Assembly: GCA_003506435.1 (NCBI GenBank)
Contig: DOAQ01000024.1
Span: forward strand, 62,001-126,000
Source of the DNA: Prolixibacteraceae bacterium
GTDB lineage: Bacteria; Bacteroidota; Bacteroidia; Bacteroidales; Prolixibacteraceae
Reading direction: 5' to 3'
DNA: 64,000 bases
The position numbers and the translations under genes are program-made. Positions 52,962 to 60,094 of the stretch are shown piece after piece (the stretch's first letter is position 1; each line of letters starts with the position of its first letter). The notes under the pieces are model-generated. The model had not been told where the DNA came from. It made no database searches and saw only the letters and a list, made by a program, of their open reading frames with translations.

Positions 52962-53151
52962 AAATATTCTTATCCCCCAGTAAAAACAGGAGGAATCTCC
53001 ACAGCCATAACGCTATTATTAACATAATAAGTGATGGTAAAAGAAAATAAGAAGGCCACCACCTATATACCAAATAACAGCTTCCCAAAAACAAAATTAT
53101 TACTGCACACAGCAATACATAGTACCACCGTGGCATTTTTTGCTTTTCCAT
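52960..53151 (-). CDS. Small two-helix membrane protein
   Basis: A 63-residue protein from MEKQKMPRWYYVLL (ATG at 53151; 53178 is an alternative). Two hydrophobic helices (WYYVLLCAVIILFLGSCYLVY and SYFLLPSLIMLIIALWLWRFLLFLL) follow a basic start. Nothing else can be recognised. Located just downstream of the ArdC gene on the same strand but beyond its terminator. Confidence 0.5.
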   Translation of the reverse strand: MEKQKMPRWYYVLLCAVIILFLGSCYLVYRWWPSYFLLPSLIMLIIALWLWRFLLFLLGDKNI

Positions 53152-53216
53152 ATTTATAATTTTCTCATATTTTATCAAATATAGAACGGATAGTAAATGT
53201 GTTGTTTGGTAAGTAA

Positions 53217-53238
53217 AAAGGGCGAAAAATCGCCCTTT
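53217..53238 (-). terminator. Rho-independent terminator of the ArdC gene
   Basis: Stem AAAGGGCGA / TCGCCCTTT with an AAAA loop (TTTT on the transcribed strand) and a T-rich tail on the minus strand, 11 bp after the ArdC stop. Confidence 0.75.
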
Positions 53239-53248
53239 AATTAATTTA

Positions 53249-54112
53249 TCAAAAACAACTATCTTCTTTAACCTGAAGGATGTAATTAACCGCCTTTTGT
53301 GCTTGTGCAGCAGCTATTATCAAAACCTTAGGATCATTTTTAAAAGTTCTAATCCAGCCTTTAATGTAAGCGACATTATTTACTATGGTTTCTTTTTCTA
53401 TGTTTGAAATGCCACATAAATAAGCAGCTCCCATTTCGGCAACAAGTTCCTCTTGGCTATAATCTTTCGAACCAAATTTGTGTTCTTTCATTTTACGATG
53501 TCTCCCGAGACGTTTTTCGTGTCCTGTACTATGAACTAATTCATGAAATAGTGTAGAGTAGTATTGGTGGTCATTAAAAAAATTTCGGGAATTTGGAACA
53601 CAAACCAAATCAGTCATCGGGTTATAATAGGCTGAATCACAATCTTGCTTTATTCCCGGGCAATCAACCCAATTATTGATTAACAATTCAGCTTCTTCAA
53701 CCGGATTAAAGTCATGATCAAAGGCGTCTTTTTTTGGAATATTTTTTTCATTTATCCCTTCTGTTTGAGAGATATTAAAAACATGATAATACCGAAGAAA
53801 AGGCACCTTCTTTTTATCCTCTAACATCTCATTGGATTCAAGTAATTTCCAAAAAACAATCATAGTGGATTTTTCACCTTTTCGGACAATTCCACCTAAT
53901 GTCTTAATCTGTTCAAATGTTAGATAAAAGGGAATAGTGTCTTTTCTGGAAAGTAATAACCAAAAATTTATACCATTATATGGTCTTTGAGAAATTAAAT
54001 TACAAGGTAATCCATTTTTAGTTCTCCAAGGTATTTCCCATGGTATAACCCCAGTTTCAAGAAGGTTAATAATCTTTTGAGTAATAACCTCATAAATATC
54101 AAATTTGCTCAT
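53249..54112 (-). CDS. ArdC-type antirestriction protein with zincin domain
   Basis: A 287-residue protein. An N-terminal ssDNA-binding domain (VITQKIINLLETGVIPWEIPW ... RPYNGINFWLLL ... GGIVRKGEKSTMIVFWK, 1-130) is followed by a metallopeptidase domain with HELVHSTGHEKR (zinc ligands His190, His194, and Glu191 as base) and ELVAEMGAAYLCG. ArdC of conjugative elements protects incoming single-stranded DNA from restriction. Its presence argues that this element is or was transferred between cells as ssDNA. It is followed by a good terminator. Confidence 0.92.
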   Translation of the reverse strand: MSKFDIYEVITQKIINLLETGVIPWEIPWRTKNGLPCNLISQRPYNGINFWLLLSRKDTIPFYLTFEQIKTLGGIVRKGEKSTMIVFWKLLESNEMLEDKKKVPFLRYYHVFNISQTEGINEKNIPKKDAFDHDFNPVEEAELLINNWVDCPGIKQDCDSAYYNPMTDLVCVPNSRNFFNDHQYYSTLFHELVHSTGHEKRLGRHRKMKEHKFGSKDYSQEELVAEMGAAYLCGISNIEKETIVNNVAYIKGWIRTFKNDPKVLIIAAAQAQKAVNYILQVKEDSCF

Positions 54113-54296
54113 TTGTTTTGCCGTTGCCCTACGGACTTTGTTTTAGCTACTGGCACGCTTGTTAAAGAATTTCAGTAGCATTATCTGTTTTTGGTAAAGA
54201 ATATTCCAGAATTAATTTTTTGCCAAAATGTCAATTATTCCAATTAGCAATTTTTCACTTCTATTTCTCCCAAATCTTTGAGTATAGACTTACAGA

Positions 54297-55460
54297 ATGC
54301 AATACTCAAACCAACGTCTTACATATTTCGCCGAAACCAACTATCGAAGCAAAAGAATTCTTTTTGGCATTAAACAAAATGACCGTCTTTTGCATACCTA
54401 CATCATTGGAAAGACAGGCACAGGGAAGACTAATTTGCTTCAAACTCACATAATCCAAGACATAGAAGCTGAAAGAGGATTTTGTGTATTTGATATACAC
54501 GGGGATTTGATTAAGGAGATATTCAAACGTATTCCTAAAAGTAGAGGTAAAGATGTAGTTTACCTTGATATTACTAACCCCAACCATAATTTCAGATTCA
54601 ATCCATTTATGAAGGTCCCGTATGAAAGGAGACCCTCGGTAGCTTCTGGAATATTAGATGTATTTGAAAAGCTTTGGAAGTCAGCTTGGGGACTTAAACT
54701 AGAGCATATATTAAGATACATTTTCCTCACATTACTTGATCAAGAAAAAGCAACGATTGCCGATATTATCCAAATCCTTGAAAACGAAGATTACAGAAAT
54801 GAATGTATTAGAAATGTTGTAAGTAATGATGTGAAGAAGTTTTGGGAGAAAGAGTTTAAACAATATTCCAAAAGTGATTTTCTACCAATCTACAACAAAG
54901 TCGGGGCATTTTTGGTATATCCAGCTATCAGACGGTTATTGATAGACAATACAAATGAAATTTCTTTCAGAGAGATAATGGATAATCACAAGATTTTGCT
55001 TGTTAATCTTTCAAAAGGAATCCTGGGGGAGAATGTCGCCAGTATCTTAGGCTCCTTTATTCTAAACGCCCTATCATACACAGCTTTTTCAAGAATTGAT
55101 ATTCACGAGGTAAATCGTCAGCCCTTCTTTGTATATCTTGATGAATTTCAAAACTATACAACTCTGTCTCTAATAAATATGCTTTCTGAATTACGAAAGT
55201 TCAAATTGGCCTTAATAATGGCTCATCAATATTTAGCTCAAATAAGTGATGAAATCAGAGATGCCGTTTTGGGTAATGTCGGAACTGTTATCTCTTTCCG
55301 TCTGGGTGTGGCCGATGCCTCATATTTTGCCAAAGAATATTATCCTGTTTTTGAAGTGAGTAATATTATCAACCTACCTAATTACGAGATATATTTAAAA
55401 TTAATGATTGATGGGAAACCTTCAGAACCTTTTAATGCTGAGACTATTAAATGGTCATAA
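54297..55460 (+). CDS. VirD4/TraG-like ATPase, short form
   Basis: A 387-residue P-loop ATPase. Walker A IIGKTGTGKTNLL (Gly38-Thr45), GFCVFDIHGDLIKEI, the conserved FRFNPFMKV, Walker B FFVYLDEFQNYTTLSLINMLSELRKF and a TraG/TraD-type final part (MAHQYLAQISDEIRDAVLGNVGTVISFRLG). It lacks the N-terminal membrane domain of true VirD4 and about 350 residues found in the second ATPase of this element, with which it shares all core motifs. It may be a soluble DNA-pumping or partner subunit. Confidence 0.85.
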   Translation: MQYSNQRLTYFAETNYRSKRILFGIKQNDRLLHTYIIGKTGTGKTNLLQTHIIQDIEAERGFCVFDIHGDLIKEIFKRIPKSRGKDVVYLDITNPNHNFRFNPFMKVPYERRPSVASGILDVFEKLWKSAWGLKLEHILRYIFLTLLDQEKATIADIIQILENEDYRNECIRNVVSNDVKKFWEKEFKQYSKSDFLPIYNKVGAFLVYPAIRRLLIDNTNEISFREIMDNHKILLVNLSKGILGENVASILGSFILNALSYTAFSRIDIHEVNRQPFFVYLDEFQNYTTLSLINMLSELRKFKLALIMAHQYLAQISDEIRDAVLGNVGTVISFRLGVADASYFAKEYYPVFEVSNIINLPNYEIYLKLMIDGKPSEPFNAETIKWS

Positions 55461-55532
55461 TGGCAATTTTTTAATTCTATGTTTAAACTTTTAAAAAGAC
55501 TAAAATTTCTCAAAACATTAAAAAATATAGTT

Positions 55533-55982
55533 ATGGGAAATTTAAATGTGATTCACGAAGTACAGGTTATATACAAAAGACCGGTTATCAATCAAATGGA
55601 GAAAATAAAATGCAGTAATGATATGGTAGAGGTTTTTCGCAAGCTCATTTCCGAAGACCAAATTGATTTGAAAGAGTTCTTTTGTGTGGCACTACTTAGT
55701 AGAAGTAATCAGGTGCTTGGGGTTTCAACGGTTGGGAGTGGAACAGCTACTCAAACAGTTGTTAATGTCCGGGAGATATTACAGCTTTCATTAAAGACAA
55801 ATGCAAATGGTATTGTCATTTGTCATAACCACCCAAGCGGGAACTTGAAGGCTTCAGATAGTGATATTGCTTTGACGGGGAAAGTTAAAGAAGCCTGTAA
55901 ATTATTTGAGATTGCTCTTTTGGACCATATTATCATTACCAGTGAAGGATATTATTCTTTTGCTGATAATGGGTTAATTTAA
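55533..55982 (+). CDS. RadC-like JAB-domain protein
   Basis: A 149-residue protein from MGNLNVIHEVQV (ATG at 55533; 55479 is an alternative start). JAMM/MPN+ motif: CHNHPSGNLKASDSD with the upstream conserved Glu region REILQLSLKTNANGIVI. RadC-family members of this kind are common in mobile elements; whether they are proteases or DNA-repair helpers is unsettled. It is 72 bp after the ATPase gene, on the same strand, and ends at a terminator. Confidence 0.88.
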   Translation: MGNLNVIHEVQVIYKRPVINQMEKIKCSNDMVEVFRKLISEDQIDLKEFFCVALLSRSNQVLGVSTVGSGTATQTVVNVREILQLSLKTNANGIVICHNHPSGNLKASDSDIALTGKVKEACKLFEIALLDHIIITSEGYYSFADNGLI

Positions 55983-55987
55983 TCTTT

Positions 55988-56015
55988 GCCTCCTTCAAAT
56001 GGAGGCTTTTATTTT
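55988..56015. terminator. Terminator between radC-like and XRE genes
   Basis: Short stem GCCTCC / GGAGGC, 7-nt loop, followed by TTTTATTTTT. It overlaps the stop codon of the convergent XRE gene. Confidence 0.7.
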
Positions 56016-56230
56016 TCAAAATCAAACAAATCTTTCATTTCAACATTAAGACCTTTGGCAATATTAATCAGTGCCCCAATAGTCGGGTTTGTGCGACCTT
56101 TTTCAATATTTCTCATACTACTATCTGCTATCCCCGCTCTTAGTGATAGTTCAAACTGACTTATCCCGGATTTAGTTCTTAATTCTGAGATTCTTGCACC
56201 TAACCTTATCTTATATTCCTCCTTCTCCAT
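56009..56230 (-). CDS. XRE-family repressor
   Basis: A 73-residue single-domain HTH protein from MEKEEYKIRLGARISEL (ATG at 56230; the upstream frame to 56368 passes through the operators and is not used). The HTH is SGISQFELSLRAGIADSSMRNIEKGRTNPTIGALINIAKGL, closely matching phage Cro/repressor types. It is divergent from an envelope-protein operon, with two perfect palindromes between them, so it very likely represses that operon and itself. Confidence 0.88.
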   Translation of the reverse strand: MEKEEYKIRLGARISELRTKSGISQFELSLRAGIADSSMRNIEKGRTNPTIGALINIAKGLNVEMKDLFDFEK

Positions 56231-56280
56231 CTTATCACTCAAATTTCTTAGGCAAGTTAAACTCTTGGGGAAAAATAATT

Positions 56281-56348
56281 CCGTCAATATATTGACGGTG
56301 AAACGGATTTTCATATATTTGCCTAAACCGTCAATATATTGACGGTTT
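56281..56348. promoter_or_regulatory. Twin palindromic operators around a Bacteroidota promoter
   Basis: The 18-bp palindrome CCGTCAATATATTGACGG occurs at 56281-56298 and again at 56328-56345; the second extends to 24 bp (56325-56348). The repeats are 47 bp apart. Between them TATATTTG (56314-56321) fits TAnnTTTG, with ATTG 19 bp upstream inside the first palindrome. Thus operator 1 covers the -33 box and operator 2 the start site (near 56327) of the plus-strand operon. Confidence 0.85.
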
Positions 56349-56389
56349 GCCTTTATTTTTAATTTCAAACCATTAAAAAAAGAACTTTT

Positions 56390-57124
56390 ATGAAAGTATT
56401 TATCATCCTTGTTCTATTGGCATTCTTCACAGGAATGCTAAACGCTCAGCCCTCATATTCAGTTTCAGGGGGCGTAAAATTAATTAATTCCGAACCTCAC
56501 GAGATGACCCTCTGGTACATCGATGAATCCCCCTCACATGACAATATTTATACGACTTTTAGCCCAATAGGTAATATTTCTGTAAATCTTGGTATCAGAT
56601 GGCAAGATAATCTTTCGGAGAAAGCATTCAGACTTTTTGTAGAAGGTCAGGGATATGTCGGAAGTGTAAGTGGCCTTGCCCTTATTGCCGGTTATTCATA
56701 TTGCCCTTTGGTTTCCGGGAAAGTTAAATTCCAACCCGAATTATCTGCCGTACTTGGATATTGCTCAAAAGGCATTGGAGCGATTGATAACAACGATGTG
56801 TATATTCAGGTTAATCAGACAAAGTTTCAGGATTATACAAATGTTTACGTTTCTCTCCGAAATGCCTATATCGGAATTAAGCCAGGTGTCAGTTTAACCT
56901 TTGATATTGGTAATGAAAAAGCTATTGGTCTCGGTGTGAACTATCAGCTATCCTACAAAGCCGGGTTTGTTAATTTCAGAGGCACAGGCGAAGATGGAAA
57001 TCCGGCTACCGATTCTGAAAGTCTGACAGCCCGAAATGTTGGGTTTTATGTAGACGGGACAAGAACAAGCGACAACCCATACAACCCTGATGGCTTAGAA
57101 TTCAAACTCTTTTATTGCTTCTAA
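56390..57124 (+). CDS. Outer-membrane beta-barrel protein
   Basis: A 244-residue protein with a signal peptide (MKVFIILVLLAFFTGMLNAQ) and repeated amphipathic strands (SYSVSGGVKLINS, FSPIGNISVNLGIRW, KAFRLFVEGQGYVGSV, AIGLGVNYQLSYKAGFV) ending in LEFKLFYCF, an aromatic terminus typical of barrel insertion. It is the first gene of an operon under twin-palindrome control. The following gene overlaps or starts 12 bp later. Confidence 0.78.
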   Translation: MKVFIILVLLAFFTGMLNAQPSYSVSGGVKLINSEPHEMTLWYIDESPSHDNIYTTFSPIGNISVNLGIRWQDNLSEKAFRLFVEGQGYVGSVSGLALIAGYSYCPLVSGKVKFQPELSAVLGYCSKGIGAIDNNDVYIQVNQTKFQDYTNVYVSLRNAYIGIKPGVSLTFDIGNEKAIGLGVNYQLSYKAGFVNFRGTGEDGNPATDSESLTARNVGFYVDGTRTSDNPYNPDGLEFKLFYCF

Positions 57125-57135
57125 AATCAAATAAT

Positions 57136-57726
57136 ATGAAAAAGTTGTTTTTGCTTTTTGTGATAATTATTCCAATGGTATCTTCCTGCCAAGAGCATTT
57201 AAGCCGGGAATATGCCAAAAAGGTGATCATTGAGAGAAGAAATTATCCGATACCATATACATATGAGATTACCAAGTCATTTATTAAAGATATGCAATCA
57301 AGTGGACGGGGTGTTTCCATTGTTTTAGGTGAGGATGAATTCAAAGAAAAAGAACAAGTTATTTACCAGTTTGAATCGGCTGGATTAATCCAACTGAAGA
57401 AAACTCCTAAAAGAGAGGAATCTACTGCATTTTTGCTTGGTACGAATGTCAGGACTTGGACGCAGGTCAATGTTTCATTAACCGAAGCTGGCAGAAAGTA
57501 TTTAGTAGAGGAAAATGAGGGTTTATATGTCGTTCGTTTATGGGAAATTGACCTTAAAGAAATTACAGGCATTCAGGAATTTACTGAGCAGAAAATCGCT
57601 TCGGTTGATTATACCATCTTCAACAAAAACATTACTCCATTCGGGACAATTTTTAGCGACAAGAATGATATAGATCGGAAGTCGGCTAGCTTTTCTCTGT
57701 ATGACGATGGATGGAGGATTCAATAA
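57136..57726 (+). CDS. Lipoprotein of unknown function
   Basis: A 196-residue protein from MKKLFLLFVIIIPMVSSC (ATG at 57136) with a lipobox Cys at 18. After it come a helical region (YAKKVIIERRNYPIPYTYEI) and a mixed beta part with a GYT-like turn and RTWTQVNVSLTEAGRKYL. I cannot assign a family. It belongs to the envelope operon. Confidence 0.65.
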   Translation: MKKLFLLFVIIIPMVSSCQEHLSREYAKKVIIERRNYPIPYTYEITKSFIKDMQSSGRGVSIVLGEDEFKEKEQVIYQFESAGLIQLKKTPKREESTAFLLGTNVRTWTQVNVSLTEAGRKYLVEENEGLYVVRLWEIDLKEITGIQEFTEQKIASVDYTIFNKNITPFGTIFSDKNDIDRKSASFSLYDDGWRIQ

Positions 57727-57746
57727 CAGATTAAACATTTAAAAAT

Positions 57747-58118
57747 ATGAAAAACAAGATTTTAATTTACCCCATATTGATATTAGGATTTGCAATGATT
57801 CTTTTTGGTTGCAAGAAAGATGAAGATTTTACTAACCCAGAAAATCTTTCGGGGACGGTATGGAATACCAATACTAATAATGAATGGAACTGGACACTTA
57901 AATTCACTTCAAAAACAATGGTTGAACTCTGGCTCCGTGATATAGATACTGGAGAATATGATGTAGACGAATCAGGGCTTGAAGCAGAAGGATTTTATAC
58001 AGTTGAAGATGGTATATTGGAAATTACGTCAGAAAATGACGACTACAATGGTTCAATTGATGGAACAATTATTCATTTGAATATTTACGGCGATTTAGAA
58101 ACATTTACGAAACAATAA
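57747..58118 (+). CDS. Small lipocalin-like lipoprotein
   Basis: A 123-residue lipoprotein (lipobox FAMILFGC, Cys about 22). The rest reads as short strands such as LSGTVWNTNTNNEWNWTLKF, MVELWLRDIDTG, GFYTVEDGILEIT and TIIHLNIYG, like Bacteroidota lipocalin-like (NigD/DUF-type) proteins. Function unknown. It is 20 bp after the previous gene and 5 bp before the next. Confidence 0.65.
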   Translation: MKNKILIYPILILGFAMILFGCKKDEDFTNPENLSGTVWNTNTNNEWNWTLKFTSKTMVELWLRDIDTGEYDVDESGLEAEGFYTVEDGILEITSENDDYNGSIDGTIIHLNIYGDLETFTKQ

Positions 58119-58123
58119 CCAAT

Positions 58124-58894
58124 ATGAAAAAAGCAATATACCTTTTAATTTTTATTACACCCTTTATTTTCCAAGGTTGCAGTTCGTCAAAGAGTTTAAT
58201 AAAAGAGGTGGTAAAAGTACCAGCTAAGTTTGAATACACACCACCGACAAAAGCACCAATTGGCGGAACTAATATGACCATCGTATTAGTTAAACCAATG
58301 TTTGTAAGTGAAAACCCAGAATATTTAGTTGACCCATTCCCTGAAATGGCAGAAAGTATGAGCAATGATTTTGAAGAATTATTATCAGCCAAAGGTTTCA
58401 CTATTAGAGGCCCTTTCAAAACAAGGGATGAGATGGTCTATACTGAAAAAGTAAATTCTAGCTTCATATTAGAAATCCAAATTGATTTAAATCCTGAATC
58501 CAGCGTTGAATTGATAGAACACACTAAAACGAGTGTTGCATTAATGTTGTTAGCTTCAGAACCATTTGTATCTACATATTCTACAAAAGGAAGTATTGCA
58601 TTTGGAGGCAATTTGATTTTAACCGCTTTGTCTCCTCAGTATGGAGAAAAAATATGGAAAAAGAGCATTGCACTTGATAGGGTTGTTTTTCCTTATGTTG
58701 GGACAGTTGAATATCAGACATCACCTATACTGGCAGGACAGTTGGTTTGTGATAACGGGGTGTATAACACAGTGGCAAGGGAGATTGAAAAGTTCTATGC
58801 CTATGCCCTAGATGTTGTTTGGAAACAAATTGACCCAGAGGAAATGAAGATTATTGAAAAACAAGCTAAAGAAGCAGACAGGAAAAGTAATTGA
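58124..58894 (+). CDS. HpaA-like lipoprotein
   Basis: A 256-residue lipoprotein (lipobox FIFQGC, Cys about 18). Its layout (a KFEYTPPTKAPIGGTNMTIVLVKP strand, DFEELLSAKGFTIRGPFKTRDEMVYTEK helix-loop, a long beta part and a C-terminal charged helix KQIDPEEMKIIEKQAKEADRK) resembles Helicobacter HpaA, the neuraminyllactose-binding haemagglutinin, but only as a whole, and I would not name it so. It ends the envelope operon, followed by a terminator. Confidence 0.6.
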   Translation: MKKAIYLLIFITPFIFQGCSSSKSLIKEVVKVPAKFEYTPPTKAPIGGTNMTIVLVKPMFVSENPEYLVDPFPEMAESMSNDFEELLSAKGFTIRGPFKTRDEMVYTEKVNSSFILEIQIDLNPESSVELIEHTKTSVALMLLASEPFVSTYSTKGSIAFGGNLILTALSPQYGEKIWKKSIALDRVVFPYVGTVEYQTSPILAGQLVCDNGVYNTVAREIEKFYAYALDVVWKQIDPEEMKIIEKQAKEADRKSN

Positions 58895-58924
58895 TGGGGA
58901 TATATAAACTCTGATTTAGACTTC

Positions 58925-58955
58925 AAAAGCCGTGGAATATTTCACGGCTTTTGTA
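58925..58955 (+). terminator. Rho-independent terminator of the envelope operon
   Basis: Stem AAAAGCCGTG / CACGGCTTTT with an 8-nt loop and T-rich tail, 31 bp past the last lipoprotein gene and 34 bp before the convergent hemerythrin gene. Confidence 0.8.
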
Positions 58956-58985
58956 TTGCTAATCAACTGTTAAATAAGGTTTAGG

Positions 58986-59414
58986 TCATTCATAAATCAC
59001 ATCTGATTGAATCTTGTTTTTGTATACCTCATATTCTCTATCAACAATCATAATATGACTTGTCCACCATTTTTCTAAAAAGCTGATAATTTCTTTTGGG
59101 TCAGGTGGTATATTTTCTGATAATTCAATGTTGTACATAGCGACCTTGTAGATATAGTCAGTATGTAGAGTATGATGTTTTGTAAAATCTGGATAAGCAA
59201 ATTTTTTCATATAATTTTCTTCTTTCTTGAAATGAGTGAGGCAATAATCTGTCATTTCTGAAAGAATCTTTGCAAATTCTTCACGATCTTTTTTAAATTC
59301 AACAAACTCAATCAAATCATTTACTACCCCAATTAATTTTTTGTGTTCATCGTCAATCTTGGTATTTCCAACAGAGAATCTGCTATCCCAAATAATTTTT
59401 TCTGTTTTATCCAT
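58986..59414 (-). CDS. Bacteriohemerythrin
   Basis: A 142-residue four-helix diiron protein from MDKTEKIIWDSRFSVGN (ATG at 59414; the extended frame reaches 59489). All seven iron ligands are found: His24 (KIDDEH), His61 and Glu65 (THFKKEE), His80 or 81 and His84 (KHHTLH), His120 and Asp125 (SHIMIVD). It binds O2 reversibly and may sense or scavenge oxygen. As element cargo it could help an anaerobic host to cope with oxygen during transfer. Confidence 0.92.
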   Translation of the reverse strand: MDKTEKIIWDSRFSVGNTKIDDEHKKLIGVVNDLIEFVEFKKDREEFAKILSEMTDYCLTHFKKEENYMKKFAYPDFTKHHTLHTDYIYKVAMYNIELSENIPPDPKEIISFLEKWWTSHIMIVDREYEVYKNKIQSDVIYE

Positions 59415-59533
59415 AGCGATTTTTTCAAGGTATATCATTCTTTTTGTGATGTATATAACAAATTTAAAATATATTTTGTACCTTTTCAAATAAAACTAAA
59501 TAATAACTATTATGCCACTTTAAAAACACTCCT

Positions 59534-60094
59534 ATGATTGATTTTATAGTCTTCATCCTATTTCTCATCCTATTTCTCATCCTCGTCGTAAGCCTAGCCA
59601 GAAAATCCCGTGAGGAGTATCACTCAAACTGGGGACATTTGTTGCCAAATTTTAAATTTTCCACCAAAGACTTTTATACTCTCTTCAAACATGAATTAGA
59701 AAGCCACGACATTGAAGGGTTAAAATTCTTTGAGGCACATTTAAAGACAGGCAGTATCATTTCTTCTTCTCGATTGTATTTAAGAATCAAATGGCGGGAT
59801 TTTCATTATGACCTCTGTTTTGCTCCTTTTGGGGATGGTTGTTTTGTTAGTTGGTGGCTCATATATGATATATCTGCGGAAGAAGAATTCTTTTCAAAAC
59901 TTCCGCTTGTTGGAGGATGGATTCAAAGAGCATTTTACAGAACAACATTCTACAAAGTTGATACCGCTAGTATGTTTATGACCTATGCTCATCGTTCAGT
60001 CTTAAAAGTTATTGATGATATTACACAGCAGGCAGGAGTTAGAATTGAATGGGAGGATAGGAAACCAAAGCTAAATGACATATTCAAAAGGTGA
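59534..60094 (+). CDS. Membrane-anchored protein coupled to the large ATPase gene
   Basis: A 186-residue protein with one N-terminal transmembrane helix (FIVFILFLILFLILVVSLA, 4-22) and a soluble body of mixed helices and strands (LYLRIKWRDFHYDLCFAPFGDGCFVSWWL). Not a known family. Its stop overlaps the start of the large VirD4-like gene in TGATG, implying tight coupling, as for a membrane partner of that ATPase. Confidence 0.7.
   Translation: MIDFIVFILFLILFLILVVSLARKSREEYHSNWGHLLPNFKFSTKDFYTLFKHELESHDIEGLKFFEAHLKTGSIISSSRLYLRIKWRDFHYDLCFAPFGDGCFVSWWLIYDISAEEEFFSKLPLVGGWIQRAFYRTTFYKVDTASMFMTYAHRSVLKVIDDITQQAGVRIEWEDRKPKLNDIFKR

Noticed and set aside
54150..54175. Sigma-54 promoter (TGGCAC word) before the short ATPase
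   Set aside because: The TTGC half at the required distance is missing (GCTTGTTAAAG follows), so the match is not good enough.
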